In this document: positions 38,052-47,033 of the stretch, in pieces
How positions within the stretch are numbered: the stretch's first letter is position 1
Layout: the number at the start of each line of letters is the position of its first letter
Source of the DNA: Propionivibrio dicarboxylicus
Lineage (GTDB): Bacteria > Pseudomonadota > Gammaproteobacteria > Burkholderiales > Rhodocyclaceae
Assembly (NCBI GenBank): GCA_945902805.1
Contig: CAMDMZ010000001.1
Span: forward strand, 176,661 to 240,660
Direction of reading: 5' to 3'
DNA: 64,000 bases
The notes under the pieces: generated by a model
Databases searched by the model: none
What the model saw: the letters and a program-made list of their open reading frames with translations, nothing else
Told to the model about the DNA's origin: nothing
Made by a program: the position numbers and the translations under genes

Positions 38052-39101
38052 TTATTCCTCCGCCACAACAAAGCGATTTCGGCCACTTTCCTTGGCCTTG
38101 TAAAGTGCAGAATCAGCCAGCGCCACGATTTCCTGTGGCGACTTGGACTTACTGCAGGCTATGCCAATACTTGCGGTGACGAATGAGTCCACCGGGGATT
38201 GGCAGTGTGGAATTTTCAGATCTCCCAAAATGGTGATGATTTTGTTTGCCACGGTTTCCGCTCCACCGACATCGGTATTCGGCATCACGACAACAAATTC
38301 TTCGCCACCGTAACGTGCCACGAAGTCAGTTTCGCGTGACAAAGCCCGGTGTAGGCAGCCGCCAAACTGACGCAGACATTCATCGCCTTGTTGGTGACCA
38401 TAGTGATCGTTGTATTTTTTGAAGTGATCCACATCGAGCATCAATACTGCGGTGACAGTATCGTTGCGTTGTGCATGCGCAAGTTCCTCTTGCAGTCGAT
38501 GATCAAAAAACCGGCGGTTGTTCAAACCTGTCAAACGATCAGTATTGGAAAGATTTCCCAACTGGTTCAACAGGCTTTCATTCTTCATGAAGCTCCGGTA
38601 AGTCAGCCAACTGGAAACCCCCGACATTGAGAATACGTTGATCATCAGAAACATCCCTGTGATTGTGGATTTCAAATCACTGGAAGTGTTCCAATGCGTA
38701 ACACCAAGCACCAATGCGGCCAGAACCATCGGCAAAACAAAGTAGCGCAATGGCCAAACCACCAGTATCGATACTGCAAAAAATACGGTGCTAAACCCAA
38801 TGTAATAAGGCAGCTTTTCACTCGTCAGAACGCACATAGGGAGCATGCTCACGATGAGGGTCAGGTAGGTAAGCATCGCGGATTTTCTGTAATGCGCAAC
38901 CTGCTTTCCGGTTTTGATGAATACGACCAAGCCCGTCAAAATAACCAGCATGCCAACGACGCGCAGAGTTAGGAAAGTATTGAAATTTTGCGGATCAATC
39001 AGGTAGTCGAAAGGGATCCAAACGGGAAGAAGCACGATGGCAATAATGGCACCGACAATGACTTGATACGAAAGCTCCTGATTGACCAATTTCGGCGTCA
39101 T
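38052..39101 (-). CDS. Membrane diguanylate cyclase (GGDEF)
   Basis: 349 residues. Six N-terminal helices (about 12-165), the 7TM/MASE-like sensor type, then a GGDEF domain (about 185-345): NTDRLTGLNNRRFFDHRL, MLDVDHFKKYNDHYGHQQGD, active site RYGGEEFVVVM. The gene is visibly richer in A+T than the genes around it and is not related to the surrounding acyl-CoA genes, so it was probably acquired. It lies with vapBC in an insert splitting the leucine-degradation island. Confidence 0.92.
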   Translation of the reverse strand: MTPKLVNQELSYQVIVGAIIAIVLLPVWIPFDYLIDPQNFNTFLTLRVVGMLVILTGLVVFIKTGKQVAHYRKSAMLTYLTLIVSMLPMCVLTSEKLPYYIGFSTVFFAVSILVVWPLRYFVLPMVLAALVLGVTHWNTSSDLKSTITGMFLMINVFSMSGVSSWLTYRSFMKNESLLNQLGNLSNTDRLTGLNNRRFFDHRLQEELAHAQRNDTVTAVLMLDVDHFKKYNDHYGHQQGDECLRQFGGCLHRALSRETDFVARYGGEEFVVVMPNTDVGGAETVANKIITILGDLKIPHCQSPVDSFVTASIGIACSKSKSPQEIVALADSALYKAKESGRNRFVVAEE

Positions 39102-39199
39102 GATGAATTAAAAAGGCTAGACCTGTTTTTATAGCCGAAGCGTTGGATACCCACAATAGGTACGCGAATGCTTCTTTCAGAGTGGCGTCCTGTGCCCAT

Positions 39200-39562
39200 T
39201 CAATGCACTGCCAACCCGCAGCCGCACTCATACGCTACCTGCTGCAGCGCCTTGTCCAGCGTCCATAGTTCCAGACCGCCAATCAGCGCGGCGGCCAACA
39301 GATGGCTATCGACGTAGCCGAGACCACGGCCGGCGAGATTGCGTTCTGCGATCAGGTGCATGACTTCGTCGTGGCTGGCGCAGTGGCAACGGCGCATCTG
39401 GTTGAACATGGCGAGTTTCACTTGGCTGATGCCGCCCAGCACCATTTCGCCGATCACGTAGTCATGCAAGACGACATCGCCCAGACTCAAACGATCAAGG
39501 ATGGGCGAGTGCTTATGGCGCAGGTAATCCACCCAGACCGACGTGTCTGCGAGAATTCTCAT
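39200..39562 (-). CDS. vapC: PIN-domain toxin, VapC family
   Basis: 120 residues. Acidic residues of the PIN fold: ILADTSVWVDYLR (Asp6), the Glu of IGEMVLGG near residue 39, and the C-terminal GYVDSHLLAAA and LWTLDKALQQVA. VapC toxins are Mg-dependent endoribonucleases cutting tRNA or rRNA. The start overlaps the antitoxin stop (ATGA). Confidence 0.93.
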   Translation of the reverse strand: MRILADTSVWVDYLRHKHSPILDRLSLGDVVLHDYVIGEMVLGGISQVKLAMFNQMRRCHCASHDEVMHLIAERNLAGRGLGYVDSHLLAAALIGGLELWTLDKALQQVAYECGCGLAVH

Positions 39563-39813
39563 GAGCCGGCTTTCGAACGTTTCTTTGCACCATAGGATGC
39601 CGGTTCCGGCTCGGAAACAAAGTCAGGTGCCCGGCGGCGCGGCGCGACGACGACATGGGGCTCCGTACCTGCGAGCAATGCCAGTCGCTGAGAGGTAAGA
39701 CGGTGGCGCATTTCCAGCAACGCTTCTCGGAGCAACTGGGAGCGGTCGCGGATGCCGCTCAACTGCTCGACATCGGCAAGCAGGTCATCATCCAGGGTGA
39801 CAGTGGTTCTCAT
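39559..39813 (-). CDS. vapB: Antitoxin, VapB family (ribbon-helix-helix)
   Basis: 84 residues from ATG 39813, preceded by GGAG. The N-terminal RHH motif is MRTTVTLDDDLLADVEQLSGIRDRSQLLREALLEM; the C-terminus would wrap the toxin. A longer frame upstream reads antisense to the acyl-CoA dehydrogenase and was discarded. Confidence 0.9.
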   Translation of the reverse strand: MRTTVTLDDDLLADVEQLSGIRDRSQLLREALLEMRHRLTSQRLALLAGTEPHVVVAPRRRAPDFVSEPEPASYGAKKRSKAGS

Positions 39814-39835
39814 TGGGTTCTCCAGAGGCTGTGTA

Positions 39836-39861
39836 GCATCAAATATAGCACCAAATGATGC
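39836..39861 (-). promoter_or_regulatory. Putative vapBC operator with -10 box
   Basis: Inverted arms GCATCA (39836-39841) and TGATGC (39856-39861) flank a minus-strand TATATT box, 22 bases upstream of the vapB start. This is the normal position for autorepression by an RHH antitoxin-toxin complex. Confidence 0.55.
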
Positions 39862-39883
39862 GATTTGCGATGCTTGCAACTTG

Positions 39884-41023
39884 TCACGCGAATTTGGCCA
39901 GCGACCGTCCAATGACGAGCCGCTGGATATCCGACGCGCCTTCGTAGATCTGACAGACGCGGACGTCGCGATAGATACGTTCGACCGGGAAGTCGGCGAC
40001 GTAACCGTAGCCGCCGTGGATCTGGATGGCATCGGAACAGACTTTCTCGGCCATTTCGGAAGCAAACAGCTTGGCCATCGAGGCTTCCTTCAGACAGGGG
40101 CGACCGGCGTCCTTGAGGCTGGCGGCGTGGTGCACTATCTGGCGCGCAACTTCGATCTGTGTCGCCATGTCGGCAAGGCGGAAATTCACGGCCTGGTGCT
40201 CGAAGATCGGTTTGCCAAAGCTCTCGCGTTCGTGCGCGTACTTGAGCGCGGCCTCGAAGGCTGCACGGGCCATGCCGACCGACTGGGCAGCGATACCGAT
40301 GCGGCCGCCTTCGAGGTTGGCGAGTGCGATCCTGTAGCCATCGCCTTCGCCGCCGAGCAGGTTGGCGGCGGGCACGCGGCAGTTCTCGAACAGGATCTGC
40401 GCGGTGTCGGAGGCATGCTGGCCGAGCTTTTCCTCGATGCGCGCAACGGTGTAGCCGAGGGTGTCGGTCGGCACGATGAAGGCCGAGATGCCCTTCTTCC
40501 CGGCGGTTGGATCGGTGACGGCGAAGACGATGGCGATCTGGGCGTTCTTGCCGCTGGTGATGAATTGCTTGACGCCGTTGATCACCCAGGTTTCGCCTTC
40601 CTTCACCGCTTTGGTCTTGATCGCTGCGGCATCGGAGCCGACATGTGGCTCGGTGAGGCAAAAGCAACCGAGCCATTCGCCGTTGGCGAGTTTCCTCAGG
40701 TACTGCTCTTTCTGCGCATCATTGCCAAAGGCATTGATCGGGCCGCACACCACCGAGTTTTGTACGCTGATGATGGTCGAGGTGGCGCCGTCGCCGGCGG
40801 CGATTTCTTCCAGCGCCAAAGCAAGCGAGACATAGTCGAGCCCGGTGCCGCCCCACTCCTCGTGCACCACCATGCCATACAAACCCAGTTCGCCAAGCTG
40901 ACGCAGTTCGTCCGCCGGAAAGTGGGCAGTCTTGTCCCATGCGGCAGCTTTGGGAGCGAGTTGCTCACGCGCAAAGTCGCGCAGCATATCGCGGATTTGT
41001 TCCTGCTCAGTGCTAAGGATCAT
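39884..41023 (-). CDS. Acyl-CoA dehydrogenase
   Basis: 379 residues. FAD-dependent; blocks: [59 protein letters not shown], and the catalytic-base region [41 protein letters not shown] (Glu of YEG). Resembles short/branched-chain or butyryl-CoA dehydrogenases. Start overlaps the EamA transporter stop (ATGA). Confidence 0.93.
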   Translation of the reverse strand: MILSTEQEQIRDMLRDFAREQLAPKAAAWDKTAHFPADELRQLGELGLYGMVVHEEWGGTGLDYVSLALALEEIAAGDGATSTIISVQNSVVCGPINAFGNDAQKEQYLRKLANGEWLGCFCLTEPHVGSDAAAIKTKAVKEGETWVINGVKQFITSGKNAQIAIVFAVTDPTAGKKGISAFIVPTDTLGYTVARIEEKLGQHASDTAQILFENCRVPAANLLGGEGDGYRIALANLEGGRIGIAAQSVGMARAAFEAALKYAHERESFGKPIFEHQAVNFRLADMATQIEVARQIVHHAASLKDAGRPCLKEASMAKLFASEMAEKVCSDAIQIHGGYGYVADFPVERIYRDVRVCQIYEGASDIQRLVIGRSLAKFA

Positions 41024-41925
41024 GCAGACACCGCCTTGTTGGGCCAGTTGAGGGTGATGACGCCGAGAATCACGACGGCGCCGCCGAGATAAGTGGCAAT
41101 CGACAAGCGCTCGTGCAGCATCAAGGCACCGAGCAACACGCCGAAAACCGGGACCAGGTTGATGAACATGCCGGCACGCGTGGGACCGATGTCACGCACG
41201 GCGGTGGCGTACCAAGTGAAGGACAGCGCCGTACCGAGCAAGCCGAGAAACGCAATGCTGAGGCCGCCGGCCACAGTGAGCGTGGCGAGCTGGAACAGAC
41301 TGCCATCGAGTGCCGCCGCCGTAGTGAGCATGGCCCAGCCGGTCAGGCTGGCCCCAAACGTCGCGGCGAGGGGCGAAATATGCTGATTGACGCGACGACC
41401 GATGAAGGTGTACGCCGCCCACAACACGACGCAGCCGAGGATCAAGACCTCGCCCAGCCCGACGGCACCGCTGGTGAGCAGATGAACATCGCCGCGTGTG
41501 ACGACCAGCAGGCAGCCCAGCATCGCAATCACGACGCCACTGAAGCGTCGTGCGGTCATCGGTGCGCGGAAGATCAGCCAATCGGCCAGGGCGATCACGG
41601 CCGGGGTCAAGGCGACCACCAGCGCACCGCGACCGGCCTCGATGTACTTGAGGCCGTAGAGAAAGCAGATGTTGTAGAGAAAAATGCCGCTGGTGCCGAG
41701 CGCGGTAACGCCGAGCCAATCGCGGCGCCGCCAGGCGAGCAGCGAGCCAAGGCCCTCGGTCTTGAGCAGGATCGCGCCGAGCACCAGTGCCGCCAGAAGG
41801 AAACGCCAACTGGCCGTAGCCAAGGGTGAAATTTCGCCGACAGCGACGCGCGCCGCCACCCAGGTGCCGCCCCAGAAAAAGGCGACTGCCAGGAGTCTGG
41901 CGAACGGGTGCGCGGCGGGTTTCAT
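41020..41925 (-). CDS. EamA/DMT-family transporter
   Basis: 301 residues from ATG 41925 (GGAAGA upstream). Ten helices in two EamA repeats, starting [43 protein letters not shown]; second repeat with [17 protein letters not shown] and [34 protein letters not shown]. The substrate cannot be told from sequence. Embedded between thiolase and acyl-CoA dehydrogenase, with the dehydrogenase start overlapping. Confidence 0.88.
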   Translation of the reverse strand: MKPAAHPFARLLAVAFFWGGTWVAARVAVGEISPLATASWRFLLAALVLGAILLKTEGLGSLLAWRRRDWLGVTALGTSGIFLYNICFLYGLKYIEAGRGALVVALTPAVIALADWLIFRAPMTARRFSGVVIAMLGCLLVVTRGDVHLLTSGAVGLGEVLILGCVVLWAAYTFIGRRVNQHISPLAATFGASLTGWAMLTTAAALDGSLFQLATLTVAGGLSIAFLGLLGTALSFTWYATAVRDIGPTRAGMFINLVPVFGVLLGALMLHERLSIATYLGGAVVILGVITLNWPNKAVSA

Positions 41926-41953
41926 TCTTCCGGGACCGGACTCAGGATCGAAT

Positions 41954-43135
41954 TCAAGGCAGTTCGATGCCGATGGCGGTAGCTTCACCGCCACCGATGC
42001 ACAGGCTCGCCACGCCACGCTTCTTGCCATATTTTTTCAGCGCGCCAATTAGTGTGACGATGATGCGGGCGCCGGAAGCGCCGATGGGGTGACCGAGCGC
42101 ACAGGCACCTCCGTGCACATTCACCTTATCGTGCGGTAAGTTGAGGTCGTGCATCGCCGCCATAGTGACGACGGCGAAGGCTTCGTTGATTTCCCACAGG
42201 TCGACGCTATCGACCGACCAATCATTCTTGGCCAGCAGCTTCTTGATGGCGCCGACCGGTGCCGTGGTGAAGAGATTCGGCTCCTGCGCGAAGGTGCTGT
42301 GACCGACGATGGTGGCAACCGGCTTGGCGCCAAGCTTGGCAGCTGTCGAGGCGCGCATCATCACCAGCGCAGCGGCGCCGTCAGAGATCGACGAGGAATT
42401 GGCTGGTGTCACCGTGCCGTCCTTGCGAAAGGCCGGCTTCAGGGTCGGGATCTTTTCCAGGTTGGCCTTAAATGGCTGCTCGTCCTTGTCGAAGACCTGC
42501 TCGCCTTTGCGGCCGGGAACGGTGACCGGAGCGATTTCCCAGGCGAAGCTGCCGTCGCTGTTGGCCTGCTTGGAGCGGGTGGTCGAGGCGATAGAGAACT
42601 GGTCCTGCGCCTCGCGGGTGAATTGGTAGCTATCGGCGCACTCTTCGGCGAAGGTGCCCATCAGGCGGCCTTTTTCATAGGCATCTTCGAGGCCGTCGAG
42701 GAACATGTGATCCTTGACTTCGCCGTGACCGAGACGGAAGCCACCGCGGGCCTTGGTCATCAGATAGGGCGCGTTTGTCATCGATTCCATGCCGCCTGCG
42801 ACCATCACGTCCACGCTGCCCGCCAGCAGCATGTCGTGGGCGTACATCGCGGCGCGCATGCCGGAACCGCACATCTTGTTCACGGTGGTACAACCGGTCG
42901 CCAGCGGCAAGCCCGCGCCCAGGCTGGCCTGGCGCGCCGGCGCCTGGCCTTGTCCTGCGGGCAGCACGCAGCCCATGATGACTTCGTCGATTTTCTCAAC
43001 AGCAATGCCGCTGCGCTCGACGGCCGCCTTGACGGCGACGCTGCCAAGCTGTGCGCAGGTCAGGGAGGCGAAGTCGCCCTGAAAGCCGCCCATGGGGGTG
43101 CGGGCAGCGCCGACGATAACGATGGGATCGGACAT
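41954..43135 (-). CDS. Acetyl-CoA C-acetyltransferase (thiolase)
   Basis: 393 residues from ATG 43135; AAGGA sits 7 bases upstream of this ATG but directly abuts the ATG at 43141, so the inner one is preferred. Seen: IVGAARTPMGGFQG, catalytic Cys in NKMCGSGMRAAMYAHD, GGMESMTNAPYL, NSSSISDGAAALVMM, EINEAFAVV, the His of GGACALGHPIGASGARI, and CIGGGEATAIGIE. It would convert acetoacetyl-CoA made downstream of HMG-CoA lyase, or work in beta-oxidation or PHB supply. Confidence 0.94.
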   Translation of the reverse strand: MSDPIVIVGAARTPMGGFQGDFASLTCAQLGSVAVKAAVERSGIAVEKIDEVIMGCVLPAGQGQAPARQASLGAGLPLATGCTTVNKMCGSGMRAAMYAHDMLLAGSVDVMVAGGMESMTNAPYLMTKARGGFRLGHGEVKDHMFLDGLEDAYEKGRLMGTFAEECADSYQFTREAQDQFSIASTTRSKQANSDGSFAWEIAPVTVPGRKGEQVFDKDEQPFKANLEKIPTLKPAFRKDGTVTPANSSSISDGAAALVMMRASTAAKLGAKPVATIVGHSTFAQEPNLFTTAPVGAIKKLLAKNDWSVDSVDLWEINEAFAVVTMAAMHDLNLPHDKVNVHGGACALGHPIGASGARIIVTLIGALKKYGKKRGVASLCIGGGEATAIGIELP

Positions 43136-43141
43136 GGTCAT

Positions 43142-43243
43142 TCCTTTCAGTTGAACAGTTCAGGTGCGGCGCTGTAACGCGCCGTACCGCCATCCCGAAA
43201 AGGGGATTCCCTGCGGTCAGCGCAGACTTTTTGCGGCTCGGGA
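43142..43243 (-). other. Structured spacer between thioesterase and thiolase genes
   Basis: Read on the minus strand, ATCCCGA and TCGGGAT (near 43191 and 43245) enclose a CTGCG/CGCAG hairpin, followed by a second stem built on CGGCGC/GCGCCG. A very diverged copy of the 24-bp motif (17 of 24, 43208-43231) is included. There is no T-tract, so it is not an obvious terminator; mRNA processing or a repeat remnant is possible. Confidence 0.4.
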
Positions 43244-43765
43244 TCACACATTGAAAATCAGACAGGTGGTGGAAGCATGAGCGTAGAGCTTGCCATCGGC
43301 ATCGATCAGCTTGCCCTCCGCGGTCCCGATCTGTTTCCCGGCGTGGATAACCTTGCCTTCGGCACGCACCGGACCGACGCGGTCGGTCAGCGCACGGATG
43401 TAGTTGATCTTGAGTTCGATGGTGGTGTAGCCCTGCCCGGCTTCGAGGGTCGACTGGATGGCACAGGCGACGCAGGAGTCGAGCAGCGTGGCGTGGAAGC
43501 CGCCATGCACCGAGCCGATCGGGTTGTAGTGGCGGTGCTGCGGCGTACCCTGAAACGTGACCCGACCTTTCTCGGCCTCGACCATGACAAAACCCAGCGT
43601 GTCGGTGATGGGCGGACGTGGCAGTTCGCCGGCAATCATCTTTTGAAATAGTTCCAGGCCGGAGCATTCGCGCAGATTTTCCAGCGTCAGCACGCCGGGA
43701 CCGCTGGAGCGCACCAGCACCTCGTCGTACAGCTTCTGCCATTCTGCCTTTTTGGCTGCGCTCAT
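43244..43765 (-). CDS. PaaI-type hotdog thioesterase
   Basis: 173 residues from ATG 43765 (overlapping the isovaleryl-CoA dehydrogenase stop). Hotdog core: HRHYNPIGSVHGGFHATLLDSCVACAIQSTLEAGQGYTTIELKINYIRAL; HGGFHATLLD is the catalytic segment of this family, with Asp as the general base. The N-terminal 60 residues form an extension. It probably hydrolyses stalled acyl-CoA esters of the pathway. Confidence 0.9.
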   Translation of the reverse strand: MSAAKKAEWQKLYDEVLVRSSGPGVLTLENLRECSGLELFQKMIAGELPRPPITDTLGFVMVEAEKGRVTFQGTPQHRHYNPIGSVHGGFHATLLDSCVACAIQSTLEAGQGYTTIELKINYIRALTDRVGPVRAEGKVIHAGKQIGTAEGKLIDADGKLYAHASTTCLIFNV

Positions 43766-44931
43766 CACATGGTCTCGTTGTAGAGCTCGCGGCCGATCAG
43801 CATGCGGCGGATTTCCGAGGTGCCGGCGCCAATCTCGTACAGCTTGGCGTCGCGCCACAAGCGACCGACCGGATACTCGTTGGTGTAGCCGACGCCGCCC
43901 AGGGTCTGGATTGCCTCGCCGGCCATCCAGGTGGCCTTTTCCGCCGAGTAAAGGATGGCGCCAGCAGCGTCCTTGCGCAGCGTCCTCGCGTGGTCGCCGC
44001 GATCGCAGGCCTTGCCCAGCGCATAGACATAGGCGCGGGTGGCCTGCCAGATCGAATACATGTCAGCCAGCTTGCCCTGCATCAACTGGAATTCGCCGAT
44101 GCTCTGGCCGAACTGTTTGCGTTCGTGGATGAAGGGCAGCACCACGTCCATGCAGGCGGCCATTATGCCCAGCGGGCCGCCGGATAGTACGGCGCGTTCG
44201 TAGTCGAGGCCCGACATCAGCACCTTGGTGCCATTGCCTTCGCCACCGAGAATGTTCTCGACCGGCACTTCGCAATCGTCGAAGAACAGCGGATAGGTGT
44301 TGGAGCCGCGCATGCCCAGCTTGTCCAGGTGCTGGCCTTTGGTGAAACCAGCAAAGCCCTTTTCGACGATGAAGGCGGTCATTCCCTTGGCTCCGGCGTC
44401 GGGGTTGGTCTTGGCGTAAACCACTAGGGTGTCGGCATCGCCGCCGTTGGTGATCCACATCTTGGAGCCATTCAGCACGTAGCGGTCACCTTTGAGCGTG
44501 GCCTTCAGTTTCATCGACACCACGTCGGAACCGGCACCCGGCTCGGACATGGCCAGCGCCCCGACATGCTCGCCGGAGATCAGCTTGGTCAGGTATTTCT
44601 GCTTCTGCGCTTCGGTGCCGTTGCGACGAATCTGGTTCACGCAGAGGTTGGAGTGCGCGCCATACGACAAGCCAACCGAGGCCGACGCGCGCGAGATTTC
44701 CTCCATCGCCACCATGTGCGCGAGATAGCCCATGTTGGTACCGCCATATTCTTCGCCGGCGGTCATGCCGAGCAGACCCATGTCGCCGAACTTCTTCCAC
44801 AGGTCGGCGGGGAAAAAGTTGTCACGGTCGATCTCGGCGGCACGCGGCAGGATTTCGTTCTTGGCGAAATCCCATACCGCGTCGCGCAGCATGTCGATGT
44901 CTTCGCCGAGGTCAAAGTTGAGTCCGAGCAT
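43765..44931 (-). CDS. liuA: Isovaleryl-CoA dehydrogenase
   Basis: 388 residues from ATG 44931. FAD enzyme oxidising isovaleryl-CoA to 3-methylcrotonyl-CoA. Diagnostic blocks: [71 protein letters not shown] (residues 35-105), [40 protein letters not shown] (with the catalytic Glu of YER, as in IVD), and [32 protein letters not shown]. It is second gene of the LiuR-controlled operon. Confidence 0.95.
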   Translation of the reverse strand: MLGLNFDLGEDIDMLRDAVWDFAKNEILPRAAEIDRDNFFPADLWKKFGDMGLLGMTAGEEYGGTNMGYLAHMVAMEEISRASASVGLSYGAHSNLCVNQIRRNGTEAQKQKYLTKLISGEHVGALAMSEPGAGSDVVSMKLKATLKGDRYVLNGSKMWITNGGDADTLVVYAKTNPDAGAKGMTAFIVEKGFAGFTKGQHLDKLGMRGSNTYPLFFDDCEVPVENILGGEGNGTKVLMSGLDYERAVLSGGPLGIMAACMDVVLPFIHERKQFGQSIGEFQLMQGKLADMYSIWQATRAYVYALGKACDRGDHARTLRKDAAGAILYSAEKATWMAGEAIQTLGGVGYTNEYPVGRLWRDAKLYEIGAGTSEIRRMLIGRELYNETM

Positions 44932-45404
44932 TATTTTGTCTCCGATTTGTGATGCATGGTCATCAGGGTCTGCTGCATGGTGGCGCAATGGGTGGTGATG
45001 CCGTTCTTAACGACATAGACCTCGCCACGGGCGATCACCAGGTTGCGGCCGGACTTCAGCACGTCGCCGGTGGCGATCAGCAGTTCGCCGTCGGCGGGGG
45101 CCAGCAGGTTGATCTTGAATTCGACGCTGAGGACGTCAGTGTTCGGCGGCATCAGCGAAAAACCGGCATAGCCGGCAGCGCTGTCGACAATGGTGCTGGT
45201 AATCCCGGCATGAAAAAAGCCGTTCTGCTGCGTCAGGTCTGGCCGAAACTTCAGCCGGATCTCGCAATGGCCCGGGCGGATGGCCGTCAGCTCGGCGCCG
45301 AGCAGGCCCATCGCACCCTGCTTGGTGAAGCTCTCGCGGACCTTGCTTTCCCACGCCGGATCACGGGCTTCGAGTGGCTTGGGAACGTGATGAGTGTGCG
45401 GCAT
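44931..45404 (-). CDS. PaaI-family thioesterase
   Basis: 157 residues; its TAA shares one base with the liuA start. Hotdog signature: [52 protein letters not shown]. The first gene after the LiuR-type promoter. Likely a housekeeping acyl-CoA thioesterase. Confidence 0.88.
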   Translation of the reverse strand: MPHTHHVPKPLEARDPAWESKVRESFTKQGAMGLLGAELTAIRPGHCEIRLKFRPDLTQQNGFFHAGITSTIVDSAAGYAGFSLMPPNTDVLSVEFKINLLAPADGELLIATGDVLKSGRNLVIARGEVYVVKNGITTHCATMQQTLMTMHHKSETK

Positions 45405-45434
45405 CAGGTGGGTCCTCGGTCAGGGGTGGCAAGG

Positions 45435-45465
45435 ATTTTAGGTTGACGTTGACGTTAACGTCAAC
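45435..45465 (-). promoter_or_regulatory. LiuR-type operator and promoter of the liu operon
   Basis: A perfect 18-bp palindrome GTTGACGTTAACGTCAAC (45448-45465) plus an extra GTTGACG half-site (45442-45448). On the minus strand its edge supplies a TTGACG -35 (45464-45459), and TAAAAT (45440-45435) is the -10, with an 18-base spacer. MerR-type regulators bind long spacers between -35 and -10 in just this way. The palindrome overlaps the liuR stop codon. Similarity to reported LiuR motifs is from memory. Confidence 0.85.
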
Positions 45466-45853
45466 TAAGCGAAATTAACTCGGCTTCCTTGAGGAGTTTG
45501 CGGCACTGCTGCTCGAAGCGGGCAACGTCTTGCAAGACGGCGGCAATGTCGTCCCGCTGTTGTTCGAGCGCAGCTCGCCGACGTGACAAGACATCGAGAA
45601 AACTTTGCAATTGGGTGACTTCGCTACCGGCCGGATCGTACATGTCGATCAGTTCCTTGATCTCTGCCAGCGAGAGACCAAGCCGTTTGCCGCGCAAGGC
45701 GAGTTTGAGGCGTGTACGGTCGCGCTTGGTGTAGATCCGCGCCTGTCCGGCCCGTTGCGGCGCCACCAGACCCTGATCTTCCCAGTAACGGATCGCGCGC
45801 GGCGTGACCTCGAATTCGCGCGCCAATTCAGTAATCGTATAGGTATCGCCCAT
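45461..45853 (-). CDS. liuR: MerR-family transcriptional regulator, LiuR type
   Basis: 130 residues. N-terminal winged helix-turn-helix: YTITELAREFEVTPRAIRYWEDQGLVAPQRAGQARIYTKRDRTRLKLALRGKRLGLSLAEIKELIDMY (residues 5-73), then an antiparallel coiled-coil helix (VLSRRRAALEQQRDDIAAVLQDVARFEQQCRKLL). It has no metal-binding cysteine pattern, and its position directly before the isovalerate operon fits LiuR, which senses pathway CoA intermediates. Confidence 0.92.
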   Translation of the reverse strand: MGDTYTITELAREFEVTPRAIRYWEDQGLVAPQRAGQARIYTKRDRTRLKLALRGKRLGLSLAEIKELIDMYDPAGSEVTQLQSFLDVLSRRRAALEQQRDDIAAVLQDVARFEQQCRKLLKEAELISLS

Positions 45854-45997
45854 GGATTATGTTGCACCGCACATAAGTAACTGAATCTGGATACAATATA
45901 GAACTAAAATAAAATTTGATCGCTGTTGGAGTAGAGCAGAATTCCGCTACGGCTGCAATTTTGCTCCGCAATTTCCCGCCATTCCCTTGATCTGACC

Positions 45998-47017
45998 ATG
46001 CCATCTGCCATCGCCTACCCGTTCGCAGAATTGCCCGCCGCCGGCGTGGCGATGCCTGTGGCGGAGGGTATCGAATGGCTACGCATGTCCTTGCCCTTCG
46101 CGCTGGATCACATCAATCTGTGGTTACTGGCCGATGGCGACAGCTACACGGCAATTGATACCGGCATCGCGCTGGACGAAACCCGTGCCGCATGGAAGTC
46201 GGTGTTGGCGGGACGGCACCTCTCGCGTACCATCGTCACCCATTGCCACCCCGATCACCTCGGCAACGCGGCCTGGCTCGAAAGCGAATACGGTGCGCCG
46301 CTCTCTATGACCCAGGGCGAGTATCTGGGCGGCTTGATGATCTATAGTCAGGTCGATGGCTACGGCATCCCGGCCATGCTCGAGTTCTTCAAAAGCCACG
46401 GCCTTGATCAGGGCCGCATTGACGCCCTGGCCGCCCGTGGCAACGCCTACAAGAAAGGCGTGCCGGCCATCCCGCAACGCTACCGACGTTTGTTCGATGG
46501 GCAGATTCTTCAAATTGGCGAAAACGGCTGGCGCGTGATTGTCGGCTACGGCCACGCCCCGGAACATGCCAGCCTGTATTGCGAAGAGCTCGGCGTGCTG
46601 ATTTCCGGCGACATGCTGCTACCGCGCATCTCGACCAATGTGCCGGTGCTGGCGATCAACCCGAACGACAACCCTTTGCAATGGTTCCTCGATTCGATCG
46701 ACGATTTCCGCATGCTACCGACTGATACGCTGGTGCTGCCGTCGCATGGCAAGCCCTTCCGTGGCCTGCACGCACGTGTTGAGCAATTGCACGCCCATCA
46801 CACGTCACGCTGCGATCTGCTGCTGGCCGCATGTGCCGCGCCGCAATCGGCGGCGGAACTGATCCCCGTGCTGTTCGACCGCGAGATTCCTGATCCGCAC
46901 CAGACCATGTTTGCCATGGGCGAGGCTATCGCCCACCTTAACCTGCTTGAACACCGTGGCGAGTTGCAGCGCATCCAGAGTGATACTGGTGCTGTAATCC
47001 GCTTTGTCCGCAACTGA
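45998..47017 (+). CDS. Metallo-beta-lactamase-fold hydrolase
   Basis: 339 residues. Metal motif THCHPDHLGNAAWL near residues 80-93, GHAPEHASLYC, SGDMLLPRI, and PSHGKPF supply remaining ligands. The N-terminus (EGIEWLRMSLPFALDHINLWLLADGDSYTAIDTG) is typical of MBL thioesterase-like hydrolases. It is divergent from liuR and upstream of phaC. A 24-bp motif copy encodes KSVLAGR near residue 67. Confidence 0.85.
   Translation: MPSAIAYPFAELPAAGVAMPVAEGIEWLRMSLPFALDHINLWLLADGDSYTAIDTGIALDETRAAWKSVLAGRHLSRTIVTHCHPDHLGNAAWLESEYGAPLSMTQGEYLGGLMIYSQVDGYGIPAMLEFFKSHGLDQGRIDALAARGNAYKKGVPAIPQRYRRLFDGQILQIGENGWRVIVGYGHAPEHASLYCEELGVLISGDMLLPRISTNVPVLAINPNDNPLQWFLDSIDDFRMLPTDTLVLPSHGKPFRGLHARVEQLHAHHTSRCDLLLAACAAPQSAAELIPVLFDREIPDPHQTMFAMGEAIAHLNLLEHRGELQRIQSDTGAVIRFVRN
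46194..46217 (-). repeat. 24-bp dispersed motif, copy 13 (21/24)
   Basis: Inside the 45998-47017 MBL gene, antisense; encodes KSVLAGR. Confidence 0.8.
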
Positions 47018-47033
47018 CCTTAAAGGAGTCACC

